From assembly GCF_039541915.1 (NCBI RefSeq), contig NZ_BAABHD010000029.1, forward strand, positions 248,001 to 312,000: a DNA stretch of 64,000 nucleotides, in the 5' to 3' direction. A program made the translations under genes and the position numbers. Shown here piece after piece: positions 43,641-52,338 of this stretch. The notes beneath the pieces were generated by a model. It ran no database searches and was not told the DNA's origin. It worked only from the letters and a program-made list of their open reading frames with translations. The DNA is from Nibrella saemangeumensis (GTDB lineage Bacteria; Bacteroidota; Bacteroidia; Cytophagales; Spirosomataceae). The number at the start of each line of letters is the position of its first letter. Position 1 is the stretch's first letter.

Positions 43641-43748
43641 TTTGTCATCCCGACGGTCGTTTTGTCATCCCGAAGAATGAGGGATCTTTGGTAACCGGAG
43701 GTTTTTGGGCCTCACCCGAAGATCCCTCCTTTGTCGGGATGACAAAAA
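43641..43748. repeat. GTCATCCCGA repeat cluster with inverted arms
   Basis: TTTTTGTCATCCCGA appears twice in direct orientation (43640-43653 and 43659-43673). A third copy is inverted at the far end (TCGGGATGACAAAAA, 43734-43748). The arm 43660-43691 is imperfectly complementary to 43717-43748, with AGGGATCTT inside both. The end 43721-43746 is identical to 33555-33580. It lies in the gap between the esterase and methylase genes. Confidence 0.8.
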
Positions 43749-43772
43749 ACTCAATCCCTCAAGCCAACTATA

Positions 43773-44474
43773 ATGCCAACCCTATACCTCATCCCAACTG
43801 TACTGGCCGAAGAAACGGCAGAGCAGGTGCTGCCTACGCAGGTGCGGGAAGTGATCGGCCACACCGATGTGTTTTTTGCGGAGGATATCCGGACCGCCCG
43901 GCGGTTTATCAGCAGCCTGAAACTGGGGAAAGTCATTGATGACCTGACGTTCTACGAGCTGAGCAAAGACACGCCCGAAGCTGAAACCCGCCAGCAACTC
44001 CAGACCGTGCTCGAACAGAACCGTAACGCCGGGGTTATGTCGGAAGCAGGCTGTCCGGGTGTAGCCGACCCCGGTGCGGTGGTGGTGGGTTTCGCGCACC
44101 GGCTTGGCATTAAGGTGGTGCCGCTGGTGGGGCCATCGTCTATCCTGCTGGCGCTGATGGCGTCGGGGATGAGCGGTCAGTCCTTTGTTTTTCACGGGTA
44201 CCTGCCCATCGACCGGCAGGACCGGGGCCGAACGCTGCGGCACCTGGAGAAAGAAGCACGGCAGCGGCAGCAGACGCAGATTTTTATGGAAACACCCTAC
44301 CGCAATAACCAACTGCTAAGCGACATTCTGACGAATTGCCAGCCCGACAGCCGCCTGTGCATCGCCTGCAATCTGACGGCACCGGATGCGCTGGTACGCA
44401 CGCTGACGATTCGGGAATGGAAAGCAGCTCAGCCGGACTTACATAAAAAACCAACGGTATTTTTACTTTTGTGA
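43773..44474 (+). CDS. SAM-dependent methyltransferase, RsmI/tetrapyrrole methylase family
   Basis: A 233-residue tetrapyrrole-methylase-fold protein. Motifs are TLYLIPTVL at the N-terminus, FAEDIRTARRFISSL, VMSEAGCPGVADPGAVVV (like SDAGTPxxSDPG of RsmI), VVPLVGPSSILLALMASG and FHGYLP. RsmI 2'-O-methylates C1402 of 16S rRNA. This variant has a shortened N-terminus and lacks the RsmI C-terminal extension, so it may be a different member common in Bacteroidota. It is followed by the MBL-fold gene one base after its stop. Confidence 0.82.
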   Translation: MPTLYLIPTVLAEETAEQVLPTQVREVIGHTDVFFAEDIRTARRFISSLKLGKVIDDLTFYELSKDTPEAETRQQLQTVLEQNRNAGVMSEAGCPGVADPGAVVVGFAHRLGIKVVPLVGPSSILLALMASGMSGQSFVFHGYLPIDRQDRGRTLRHLEKEARQRQQTQIFMETPYRNNQLLSDILTNCQPDSRLCIACNLTAPDALVRTLTIREWKAAQPDLHKKPTVFLLL

Positions 44475-44475
44475 C

Positions 44476-45111
44476 ATGGTCAAATCGTTTGTCTTCTCTC
44501 CATTTCAGGAAAACACCTACGTCCTCTCCGACGATACGGGCGAAGCGGTCATAATTGATCCCGGTTGTTACGAGCAAACCGAAAAAGAAACGCTGGCGCG
44601 GTACATCGAAGACAATAAGCTGACCGTAAAACACCTGCTGCTGACCCATGCCCACCTCGACCACGTCTTTGGCTGTGCGTTTGTGAAGCGAAAATACGGC
44701 GTAAAACTCTACCTGCACGAACGCGACCTGGTCATTTTCAACGACGTGCCGGTGCGATGCCAGCTGTACGGCCTGCGTGGTTTCGAGCCCTCGGAAGTGG
44801 ATGAATACCTGCATGAGCACGATATTATCCGCTTTGGCAACACTACCTTGTCGGTGATCTACGTACCGGGCCACGCGCCGGGTCATGTGGCTTTCGTCAA
44901 CCATGCCGGGCGGTATGTTGTCAGCGGAGATGTACTCTTCCGGGATAGTATCGGCCGGACCGATTTTCCCTTTTGCAGCCATGCCGACCTGATCAGCAGC
45001 ATTAAAAATAAAATGTACGCCCTACCGGACGATTATACCGTTTACGCCGGCCACATGGAATCGACCACCATCGGCCGCGAGAAGCGGTCTAACCCTTTTG
45101 TCAGAGAATGA
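44476..45111 (+). CDS. MBL-fold metallo-hydrolase (glyoxalase II-like)
   Basis: A 211-residue metallo-beta-lactamase-fold hydrolase. The metal motif THAHLDHVFG is intact, with further ligands in VPGHAPGHV, VVSGDVLF and YAGHMESTTIG. It resembles small glyoxalase-II/YcbL-type hydrolases. Possible substrates are hydroxyacyl-glutathione or other thioesters; nothing in the sequence decides. Translationally coupled with the upstream methylase (1-base gap), and followed by pssA. Confidence 0.9.
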   Translation: MVKSFVFSPFQENTYVLSDDTGEAVIIDPGCYEQTEKETLARYIEDNKLTVKHLLLTHAHLDHVFGCAFVKRKYGVKLYLHERDLVIFNDVPVRCQLYGLRGFEPSEVDEYLHEHDIIRFGNTTLSVIYVPGHAPGHVAFVNHAGRYVVSGDVLFRDSIGRTDFPFCSHADLISSIKNKMYALPDDYTVYAGHMESTTIGREKRSNPFVRE

Positions 45112-45127
45112 TTAATCATTCATTATT

Positions 45128-45832
45128 ATGCTAAAGCACCTCCCCAATGCAATGACCTGCGCCAACCTGTTGTGTGGTTGTCTGGGTATCGTTCAGGTCT
45201 TTGAGGGTGAACTGACCATAGCTTCGTGGCTGATTCTGCTGGCGGCTGTGCTGGACTTCCTGGATGGTTTTGTGGCCCGTGCCCTGCGGGCGCAGTCACC
45301 CATCGGCAAAGAACTCGACTCACTGGCTGACTGCGTTACATTCGGTGTGCTACCTGCTTTTATTATGTTCAGCCTGCTCCGGAGTCCAGACACGGAGATA
45401 ATGAAGGGAGACACTGCCTCCCTCCTGCCTTATCTGTCGTTCTCGCTGGCTGTATTTTCCGCGCTGCGGCTGGCCAAGTTCAACATTGATACCCGGCAGA
45501 GTGATTCATTTATCGGGGTGCCAACGCCGGCCAACGCCATGGTCATTGCCGCCCTCCCTCTCATTCTGGCCTACCAGCCTGAATATGCCAACTGGGTACT
45601 TAACCCCTATGTGCTGTACGCCTATACACTGCTGATGTCCTATCTGCTGGTAGCGGAGTTACCTCTGTTTGCGCTGAAGTTTAAAACATTCAGCTGGCGG
45701 AAAAACCGGATAAAATTCATTTTTCTGATTGTATCGGCGCTGTTGTTGTTAATTTTGCGATTCGCAGCCGTACCGCTCATTATCTTTTTATACATCCTGT
45801 TATCGGTATTTGCGCCAAAACAAAACGCATGA
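45128..45832 (+). CDS. pssA: CDP-diacylglycerol--serine O-phosphatidyltransferase
   Basis: A 234-residue integral membrane enzyme that makes phosphatidylserine, the precursor of phosphatidylethanolamine. The CDP-alcohol phosphotransferase signature DG-x2-AR-x8-G-x3-D-x3-D is met by DGFVARALRAQSPIGKELD with SLAD following. LPNAMTCANLLCGCLGI at the N-terminus is typical of PssA. About six to eight hydrophobic helices are seen. No phosphatidylserine decarboxylase is in the window. It is followed by purS after a word-repeat gap. Confidence 0.93.
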   Translation: MLKHLPNAMTCANLLCGCLGIVQVFEGELTIASWLILLAAVLDFLDGFVARALRAQSPIGKELDSLADCVTFGVLPAFIMFSLLRSPDTEIMKGDTASLLPYLSFSLAVFSALRLAKFNIDTRQSDSFIGVPTPANAMVIAALPLILAYQPEYANWVLNPYVLYAYTLLMSYLLVAELPLFALKFKTFSWRKNRIKFIFLIVSALLLLILRFAAVPLIIFLYILLSVFAPKQNA

Positions 45833-45839
45833 GGGTTGA

Positions 45840-45882
45840 CCTGTCATTCAATCACTCAGTCATTCAACCATTCAGTCATTCA
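45840..45882. repeat. word-repeat element filling the pssA-purS gap
   Basis: A run of ATTCAATCACTCAGTCATTCA-like words fills the gap from 8 bases past the pssA stop to the base before the purS start at 45883. There is no opposite arm, so no stem here. Same vocabulary as the leuD, cysH and mfp gaps. Confidence 0.7.
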
Positions 45883-46134
45883 ATGAAATACATTGCAGAA
45901 ATTGACATTATGCCCCAAAAAGAGATTCTGGACCCGCAGGGCAAGGCCGTTCGTCTGGGCTTACATAATCTCCACATCGACTCCGTGGGCGACGTTCGCA
46001 TCGGGAAGCACATCCGCCTGGAGGTAGAAGCCGAATCGGAAGAAAAGGCCCGCGAGACCGTTGACTCAGCCTGCCGTCAACTGCTGGCCAATCTTATTAT
46101 GGAAGAGTATACCTTCTCACTCCATACCGCATAA
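45883..46134 (+). CDS. purS: phosphoribosylformylglycinamidine synthase subunit PurS
   Basis: An 83-residue small subunit that bridges PurL and PurQ in purine synthesis. The core is MKYIAEIDIMPQKEILDPQGKAV, GLHNLHIDSVGDVRIGKHI and ACRQLLANLIMEEYTF, all typical of PurS. The start is set at 45883; the longer frame from 45829 only reads the word repeat. purL and purQ are not nearby, so the gene is separated from its partners. Confidence 0.93.
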   Translation: MKYIAEIDIMPQKEILDPQGKAVRLGLHNLHIDSVGDVRIGKHIRLEVEAESEEKARETVDSACRQLLANLIMEEYTFSLHTA

Positions 46135-46170
46135 TCAGCGGAATACTGACATACCCACCGAAAAAAGTGC

Positions 46171-46178
46171 TATTTTTG
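46171..46178 (+). promoter_or_regulatory. candidate -7 box of fabH
   Basis: TATTTTTG matches TAnnTTTG, 21-28 bases before the fabH ATG at 46199 and downstream of the purS stop. A TTG at -33 is missing, so support is partial. Confidence 0.4.
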
Positions 46179-46198
46179 CCGACTTTTTCGGCAAGATC

Positions 46199-47200
46199 AT
46201 GACCTATTCTAAAATAACGGGACTCGGCTATTATGTCCCCGAAACCATCGTTACCAACGACGACCTGACCCAGTATATGGAGACCTCCGACACCTGGATT
46301 CAGGAACGGACCGGAATCAGGGAGCGTCGCTACTTTACCTACGGCAAAGATACCAATGCCAGCATGGCCACGGCCGCATCGCGCATGGCACTGGAACGGG
46401 CCGGTGTCGATGCCAAAGCCGTTGATCTCATCGTCTACGCCACCATTACCCCCGATTATTTTTTCCCCGGTTCCGGCTTTCTGATGCAGCGCGAATTGGG
46501 GGTTGATGGTATCGGCGTCATTGATATCCGTGACCAATGCTCCGGCTTTGTGTATGCATTGTCTATTGCTGACCAGTTTATCCGGACCGGTATGTACAAA
46601 ACTATTCTGGTAGTGGGTTCCGAAATTCAGTCGACATGGATTGACAAAAGCACTAAAGGGCGCGGTGTAGCGGTTATTTTTGGCGATGGTGCCGGTGCCG
46701 CCGTGGTTCAGGCTACCGATAACCCGGAGCACCGCATCTTATCGACCCACCTTCATGCCGACGGGCGCTACGCCGAAGATCTGTACGTGAAGGAGCCAGG
46801 CAGCAGCCGCCCCGATCGATCGGCCACCAAAGAGATGATCGACGAGGGAGGCTTTGATGTGGTTATGAACGGCAATGCGGTATTTAAACATGCGGTAGTG
46901 AGGTTTACGGAAGTGATTCAGGAGTCACTCACCGCTAATGGACTGACCAAAGAAGATATCTCCCTATTGGTACCCCACCAGGCCAACATTCGCATTTCGG
47001 AGTACGTACGGCAACAACTGAATTTGCCGGAGGAAAAGATTGTTAACAACATTCAGCGCTATGGCAATACCACCGCAGCCTCTATTCCGATAGCCCTCAG
47101 CGAAGCATGGGAACACGGCCGCGTCAAGCCCGGCGATCTGATCTGCCTGGCGGCCTTCGGCAGTGGCTTCACCTGGGCCTCCGCACTAATTAAATGGTAA
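46199..47200 (+). CDS. fabH: 3-oxoacyl-ACP synthase III (FabH family)
   Basis: A 333-residue thiolase-fold enzyme that starts fatty-acid synthesis by joining acyl-CoA to malonyl-ACP. The catalytic triad is visible: Cys in DIRDQCSGFVYAL, His in VPHQANIRI and Asn in YGNTTAASIPIAL. The N-terminus ITGLGYYVPETIVTNDDL supports the start at 46199; the frame opens further upstream inside purS. Bacteroidota often have several FabH homologues, some in resorcinol, flexirubin or other specialised lipid routes, so a primary role in fatty-acid synthesis is likely but not certain. Confidence 0.92.
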   Translation: MTYSKITGLGYYVPETIVTNDDLTQYMETSDTWIQERTGIRERRYFTYGKDTNASMATAASRMALERAGVDAKAVDLIVYATITPDYFFPGSGFLMQRELGVDGIGVIDIRDQCSGFVYALSIADQFIRTGMYKTILVVGSEIQSTWIDKSTKGRGVAVIFGDGAGAAVVQATDNPEHRILSTHLHADGRYAEDLYVKEPGSSRPDRSATKEMIDEGGFDVVMNGNAVFKHAVVRFTEVIQESLTANGLTKEDISLLVPHQANIRISEYVRQQLNLPEEKIVNNIQRYGNTTAASIPIALSEAWEHGRVKPGDLICLAAFGSGFTWASALIKW

Positions 47201-47201
47201 T

Positions 47202-47246
47202 TTAGAATTAAGAGTTAAGAATTTAATTCTTAACTCTTAATTCTAA
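47202..47246. terminator. long perfect AT-rich palindrome between convergent fabH and CoA-binding genes
   Basis: 22-base arms (47202-47223 and 47225-47246) around a single T, core AATTAAGAGTTAAGAATT. It starts two bases after the fabH stop and overlaps the stop codon (47243-47245) of the opposite gene. It has no GC-rich stem, so it is not a classical terminator. Confidence 0.6.
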
Positions 47247-47614
47247 TAGTTTCCCACCGCCAGCATAACGAGTGTGCAGGCTTCGATGGGCTGAATGCCT
47301 TCTTTTTGCAACTGCCGCTCCAGATCAGGATTTTCAGCACCGGGATTGAAGATGACGCGTCGTGGCTTTAATTTTTTCAGGTAATCATAATATGGGCCCT
47401 GGTTGCGGGCCCCTACGTACATAGTTACCGTATCTATATCTTCCAGATCCGGCAACCCAGTTTGAATCGGGTGACCCTGGATCTGACCGGATCGCAGGCC
47501 AATCAACTCAATATCATGCCCATGGCGCAGCAGGCTGTTAGCCGCCCGGAAGGCAAACCGGTCTGGCTTTTCACTGGCCCCTATCACTAAGGTTTTATTG
47601 CGTTTCTCTGACAT
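47243..47614 (-). CDS. CoA-binding domain protein
   Basis: A 123-residue Rossmann-fold protein of the CoA-binding-2 family (YccU-like). The N-terminal TLVIGASEKPDRFAFRAANSLLRHGH corresponds to the nucleotide loop. Then come VTMYVGARNQGPYYDYL and RRVIFNPGAENPDLERQLQKEGIQPIEACTLVML, where the conserved GAEN and the Cys after E are family features. Function is not established; family members bind CoA. The start MSEKRNKTLV at 47614 is used; the longer frame to 47668 has no family match. Confidence 0.88.
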   Translation of the reverse strand: MSEKRNKTLVIGASEKPDRFAFRAANSLLRHGHDIELIGLRSGQIQGHPIQTGLPDLEDIDTVTMYVGARNQGPYYDYLKKLKPRRVIFNPGAENPDLERQLQKEGIQPIEACTLVMLAVGNY

Positions 47615-47917
47615 TGTGCTATTTTTGGTTGTAAGAAAATTACTACTCAGGAGCAAAAATGTTTTCATATCTCCTCAGTTACCACCGCTTTGTGTAACCT
47701 TTTGTCAACAAATTTAACTTTCTCCATACCGCTTCCGCTTAAATTTTAGTTAATTTTGGCTATTCCCACGGTTGTACGGGTGGGAACCTATTGACTGTCA
47801 AGGCAATTTTATGTTACCTTCGATAAAATTTAATGCAACAATTCTGTTTAATGTTAGTTTAACAAATGGCCACCATACGAGCCGCCGTACTACTTACTAT
47901 TTGAACCATTCAAACCC
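47615..47917. other. divergent intergenic region CoA-binding gene / HNH gene
   Basis: 303 bases without a gene. It contains a -7-like box TAATTTTG (47751-47758), directly followed by hairpin TTCCCAC-N13-GTGGGAA (47763-47789 region). This gives the HNH gene a leader of roughly 150 bases. Nothing else was recognised. Confidence 0.55.
47751..47789 (+). promoter_or_regulatory. candidate -7 box and 5' hairpin of the HNH gene
   Basis: TAATTTTG at 47751-47758 fits TAnnTTTG. Right after it, where the RNA would start, TTCCCAC pairs with GTGGGAA around GGTTGTACGG. No TTG at -33. Whether the hairpin is part of the transcript depends on the real start site. Confidence 0.35.
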
Positions 47918-48487
47918 ATGATTGAGAAAAAAAACCAAAGCTTCTGGAATGAAAAATGGGTGCTTATTGTATTCGAAGGCGTCGAAAACCCGCCCCGATA
48001 TGAAGTTTCCAACTATGGCCGTTTACGAAGTTTTCAGTCAGGAGGTGACGGAACTATCATTAAAGGCTCAACTATTCAAGGGTACCGGTCGCTGAACATC
48101 CGCTCCGGTGGAAAGACCTTAAACCGCTACGTTCATAAACTGGTTGCCGAACATTTCCTTTCCCGTCAAACAGACGGGCAGACGTTTGTCATTCACCTGG
48201 ACCACGACAAGCAAAACAATTATTACCAGAATCTGCAGTGGGTTAGTAAAGAAGAAATGATTGAGCACAACCGCAATAATCCGAACCTGAAAAACCGGAC
48301 TATTCCCCGGCGTACGCGCAATTACAAGCTAACTGAGAGCAAGGTAAAGATTATCAAGAAACTGCTGCGAAACGATAAAAACCGTCTTAAAATGATTGCC
48401 AAGCAGTTCGGCATCACTCATACACAACTGAACCGCATCCGATCAGGCGAGAACTGGAAACACGTGACGATTGAAGAGGAAGTCTGA
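47918..48487 (+). CDS. NUMOD4 / HNH endonuclease domain protein with C-terminal HTH
   Basis: A 189-residue protein built like a free-standing homing-endonuclease relative. The NUMOD4 motif is at residues about 13-45 (EKWVLIVFEGVENPPRYEVSNYGRLRS). The HNH-3 domain spans about 70-110: RYVHKLVAEHFL, then VIHLDHDKQNNYYQNLQWVS, with the His and Asn positions kept. The C-terminal part (about 130-180) reads as a helix-turn-helix: LTESKVKIIKKLLRNDKNRLKMIAKQFGITHTQLNRIRSGENWKHV. There is no intron or disrupted gene around it, so it may be a domesticated DNA-binding or DNA-cleaving protein. Target unknown. Confidence 0.85.
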   Translation: MIEKKNQSFWNEKWVLIVFEGVENPPRYEVSNYGRLRSFQSGGDGTIIKGSTIQGYRSLNIRSGGKTLNRYVHKLVAEHFLSRQTDGQTFVIHLDHDKQNNYYQNLQWVSKEEMIEHNRNNPNLKNRTIPRRTRNYKLTESKVKIIKKLLRNDKNRLKMIAKQFGITHTQLNRIRSGENWKHVTIEEEV

Positions 48488-48551
48488 TTCCCGCATAACT
48501 ACAACACCGCCCCTGATTCCTTTCTAAGTTGATTCAGGGACGGTGTTCTTT

Positions 48552-51500
48552 TTATGCCTTGGCTTTGGAATGGCTGTTTGGCGTGGGAGCCACTACCACC
48601 TGCGGGAGACTGATGTAGAACGTTGTCCCGATGGCCTCCTCCGAATCAAACCAGATACTACCTCCGGCGTGTTCAATACCCCGTTTGGCAATGGCCAGCC
48701 CCAAACCCGACCCATTGTGTTTGGTACTGAAGTTGGGCAGGAAAACTTTCGTATGAATGCTCTTCGGAATGCCGGCTCCGTTGTCGTGAACCTCCAGATG
48801 CACATTTACCGAATCCGTATATAACCGTACGGTAATCTGCGGAGTGCGGTCAGGCGGTACCGACTGAATACCGTTCAGGATCAGATTGGTCAGTATCCGG
48901 CTCATCAGCTGGCGGTCGCCCCGGATCATCACCGGTAACGGGGTCATCTGCCGGTGGATATGAATCTGGGTATCCTCCATGTACAGATCAACCACTTTAT
49001 GGACCACCGGCGTCAGATCAAAAATCTCGTTACGGGGCAGCGGCATTTTGGCGAAATCGGAGAACGACGTGGCAATGTCGCTGATGTTTTCTATCTGATC
49101 GAGCAGCGAGTCAAACGTTTGGCGGAACAGCTGGTGATTGCCGGTATTGGGATCGGCAATTTTCCGCTGCAGGTGCTGGAGCGTGAGTTTCATCGGCGTC
49201 AGCGGGTTTTTAATTTCGTGGGCAACCTGTTTGGCCATTTCCTGCCAGGCCGATACCTTTTCACTCTGCGACAGAGCCTGTTTATTTTCCTCCAGCTTGA
49301 TCAGCATCCGGTTATACTCACTGATCAGCAGCCCGATCTCGTCGTCTGATTTCCACGGCAACGGCTCATTCAACTTGTTGAGGCTCGTCCGGCGGATTTT
49401 CTGCGTCAGGATCTGGAGTGGCTGGGTAAGCAGATTGGCGGCAAAATAAGAAAGTATCAGGAACAGCAGAAATAACAGGGTAAAGACGTTCAGCGCCGAG
49501 GTGGTAATGGTAATGATCCGCCGGTCAAGCTCAGGACGGGCCAGAAAATAGGGAATACTAAGCGTACCCAGCATTCGGCCATCGGCGGCTCTGAGGGGAA
49601 CATACGTGGTGTAATATTCTTTGTTGCCCAGGGACTCGTTCAGCAACACCCCTTTCTCTTTGTGTTCAACCAGGCGGGTATACGCCAATGGATTTATATA
49701 CCGGGACAGGTGCCTGCTCTCGTATATAATTGGGCGGGTGGTCGTATAGAGGTGACCCTGGTCATCAAACAAGTTAATGTCCAGATCAGCCTCACTGGCT
49801 ATGCCCTTTATCTGTTCTTCCAGCGACGCCAGACTTCGTTTTCCCTGCCGGTGTTCGTCCAGAAAGCTCTTGACGATGAAGGCGATATGACTGGTGTTTT
49901 TAACGTAAGCCTGCTCCTGATCCTGCGTATTATTGGCTTTGATCGTACTCAGGCTGATGGTAATGACCAGGAGTAAGGGAATAAAGAAAGCCATATTCAG
50001 CATGAGCTGAATACGCGTGGTATAATTGATGCTGAACTGCGACATGCCATAGGTCATGGCATAGTAAATAATAACGGCACTTACCGTCAGCACCAGCAGC
50101 AAAAACAGAAACGAGAAATTGGCAAACAGCGTATACAAGGGATGGTTGGGCGAAGAAACGATAATCGTACGACCGTCTTTTCCCATCAGGCCCAGGTGCC
50201 GGTAATCCTCTGAGGTGATCCCTTTACTGAATAATTCAGGGTTGCCGAACCACCGGGCCGACTGCTCAGCCTCATAATTAAACTGGCCGCTGCTGTACAA
50301 GACCTGCTGGTCGGGCCCCAGCAAGGCGTAGCTGAAGTCGTGGGATTCATCGGTCTGGATAAACTTACTATCCACCAGCAGTTCCTTGTAAACACTTCTG
50401 GGAATATCGTTGATGTTCTTCAGGGTGAGCACAACATACCCTAAAAGCTCTCCACCGGCGCCCACGACCGGCGCAAAACCTACATAGTGTCTGGCGAAGC
50501 TCCCGGCCGACTCGTTGATCAGGAACAGACTACGGTACTGCGTTTTGTAACGCTGAAGCTGGTATCGGGCAGCCAGTGTCGCATACTGCTCGTCAGTATC
50601 GGATTGATCGAGTGGCAATCCATTGGCACCAAACGACAGTACCTGAACATCATATGTATCAAAATACCGGTCCAGGATCACGCTCTTAACCTGTTGCTGG
50701 ATACGTTCCCGTGCAAAAAGCGGGTCATTCAGGAAGGAACGCCGTATCTGGGGATCGATAGCTGCGGCTTTTAGGGCTTTATCCAACAGGAGTTCACCCA
50801 GTTCATCATTTGTTTTAAGCAACCGCCGGCCAAATTCCTGCTTGAGAAACACTTCCTTGCGTAAACCCTGATCGAAAACCACATAAGCCGGCAGTAGCGC
50901 ACAGAGCAAGGCACTAAAAATCAGGTACAATGACGTTTGATACCGGAACCGATACAGAGCGCGGGGGAAACGGGCCAAAAACAACATGACAAAATAAAGG
51001 CTGTTGAGCAGCCAGACCGGCTCCCATAGGAGACCGAAACCCAGCAACAGCGGCATGGACACTACCGTTCCGACCATAAACCAGATCAATCCTTTGGACG
51101 CAGGTTTGTTAAACCGGATAAAAAGGCTGCTGAGCAAATGCATTACCAGAAAGTAGCTAGTGGCAATGCCGATGATAATCAGTAACCCCACGATTTTCAG
51201 ATCGGTAAACCGGATGCTCAGCGTAATGTCAACGCCAAATCGCGGATTGGCACAGATGGTGACCAACCGGCTGTAAGCCAGAGCAAACACCAGGTAACTC
51301 AGAACCACACCCAGGACCGACAGGCTGATTTGCACGGCCTGAGACTGTTGAAGCAGGTATTGATAGCTCCGGAAGCGGAAGTAAAAACGGGTCAGGTAGA
51401 ATAAGCCGGCAGCCAGAAAAGCGGCATTAATCAGCATATCGCCCAGCGAGGGTGCTACTAGTGAAGAAAAGTATTTTGGGTTAAAAGCCTCCGGGTTTCC

Positions 51501-52304
51501 GAATACAAACGGTATCTCAAAGTAGAGAAGGAAAACCCGCAGCATAACCAGGTAGCCCAGCAGCCAGAGAAAACCGGTATCTGCCCGCCGGTTTCGTCTC
51601 AAATGCCTGATTTGCCAGAGTACAAACAAGCCAAGCAGCAGGATACTACCCAGCGCCAGCACGATGGTTTCCGTAGAAGCAAAATAGTTGCGGAAGGACG
51701 AGGCCTGGGGTGGTCCGACCGAAAACAAAAACGAAGGAGTGCCGTCGAATATGTTCAGGTTAAGCGCCTGTTTTCGGGCAGAAATGGCTACAGGATCACT
51801 GACAAAAATAGCGGGGTTATAACCCGAGCGCAGGTAGTTATTGGCTTTTTGGTAGCGTCGGAACAGATTGATCAGGGAAACGAGGTCATAGGTCTCCCCG
51901 GCATGCCGAACCTGCCGCCGGCTCGTCAGGAACTGCCCCTGATTAAAATCCAGCAGTTTGGGCTGTGAGCCTACGCTGGAGATAGTTACGTAATCAGGTA
52001 CAAAGCGGTGGTCGGACCAGAACACCAGTTGACCGTTCCGGAACACATAGTACGGAAACTGAGTCTGAAACAGCAGGGCATCAAACGAAGCCACCCCACT
52101 CTTTTGTAACCGTCTCTCCAGGTTTTCCAGATCCTGTTTGCTCTGCCGAAGGCCCGTCAGGACCCGATTCTGCACACTAAACTGATACTGAACGCCCGCA
52201 TCTCCGCCTACCCCCCGGTCTAGCCAAACATAGTGTATGGCCGCCAACAGCAGAAAAATAGCCGACAACCACAGGAACACATAGCGATAACTCTGCTTAA
52301 GCAT
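48552..52304 (-). CDS. NtrY-like sensor histidine kinase with many membrane helices
   Basis: A 1250-residue membrane kinase, much longer than NtrY (about 750). Seen in order: a first helix (4-27), an extracytoplasmic segment (to about 210), six to seven helices (about 212-480) like a 7TM sensory block, a second external segment (about 490-725), two helices (about 728-800), a third external segment (about 800-930), a helix (about 940-965), HAMP, the phosphoacceptor H-box KQVAHEIKNPLTPMKL, then the ATPase boxes NLILNGIQSVP, DNGAGIP and KHNGSGLGLAIAKR. HEIKNPLTP is the NtrY type. No response regulator is adjacent. HesB lies 34 bases upstream on the same strand. Confidence 0.92.
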   Translation of the reverse strand: MLKQSYRYVFLWLSAIFLLLAAIHYVWLDRGVGGDAGVQYQFSVQNRVLTGLRQSKQDLENLERRLQKSGVASFDALLFQTQFPYYVFRNGQLVFWSDHRFVPDYVTISSVGSQPKLLDFNQGQFLTSRRQVRHAGETYDLVSLINLFRRYQKANNYLRSGYNPAIFVSDPVAISARKQALNLNIFDGTPSFLFSVGPPQASSFRNYFASTETIVLALGSILLLGLFVLWQIRHLRRNRRADTGFLWLLGYLVMLRVFLLYFEIPFVFGNPEAFNPKYFSSLVAPSLGDMLINAAFLAAGLFYLTRFYFRFRSYQYLLQQSQAVQISLSVLGVVLSYLVFALAYSRLVTICANPRFGVDITLSIRFTDLKIVGLLIIIGIATSYFLVMHLLSSLFIRFNKPASKGLIWFMVGTVVSMPLLLGFGLLWEPVWLLNSLYFVMLFLARFPRALYRFRYQTSLYLIFSALLCALLPAYVVFDQGLRKEVFLKQEFGRRLLKTNDELGELLLDKALKAAAIDPQIRRSFLNDPLFARERIQQQVKSVILDRYFDTYDVQVLSFGANGLPLDQSDTDEQYATLAARYQLQRYKTQYRSLFLINESAGSFARHYVGFAPVVGAGGELLGYVVLTLKNINDIPRSVYKELLVDSKFIQTDESHDFSYALLGPDQQVLYSSGQFNYEAEQSARWFGNPELFSKGITSEDYRHLGLMGKDGRTIIVSSPNHPLYTLFANFSFLFLLLVLTVSAVIIYYAMTYGMSQFSINYTTRIQLMLNMAFFIPLLLVITISLSTIKANNTQDQEQAYVKNTSHIAFIVKSFLDEHRQGKRSLASLEEQIKGIASEADLDINLFDDQGHLYTTTRPIIYESRHLSRYINPLAYTRLVEHKEKGVLLNESLGNKEYYTTYVPLRAADGRMLGTLSIPYFLARPELDRRIITITTSALNVFTLLFLLFLILSYFAANLLTQPLQILTQKIRRTSLNKLNEPLPWKSDDEIGLLISEYNRMLIKLEENKQALSQSEKVSAWQEMAKQVAHEIKNPLTPMKLTLQHLQRKIADPNTGNHQLFRQTFDSLLDQIENISDIATSFSDFAKMPLPRNEIFDLTPVVHKVVDLYMEDTQIHIHRQMTPLPVMIRGDRQLMSRILTNLILNGIQSVPPDRTPQITVRLYTDSVNVHLEVHDNGAGIPKSIHTKVFLPNFSTKHNGSGLGLAIAKRGIEHAGGSIWFDSEEAIGTTFYISLPQVVVAPTPNSHSKAKA

Positions 52305-52338
52305 ATTAAATCAGTAAGTAAGGGTGCCGAACCGGACG

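Noticed and set aside
47918..48487. HNH gene as a sign of prophage or group I intron
   Set aside because: Neighbours are ordinary chromosomal genes with no structural phage genes, integrase, or split gene.
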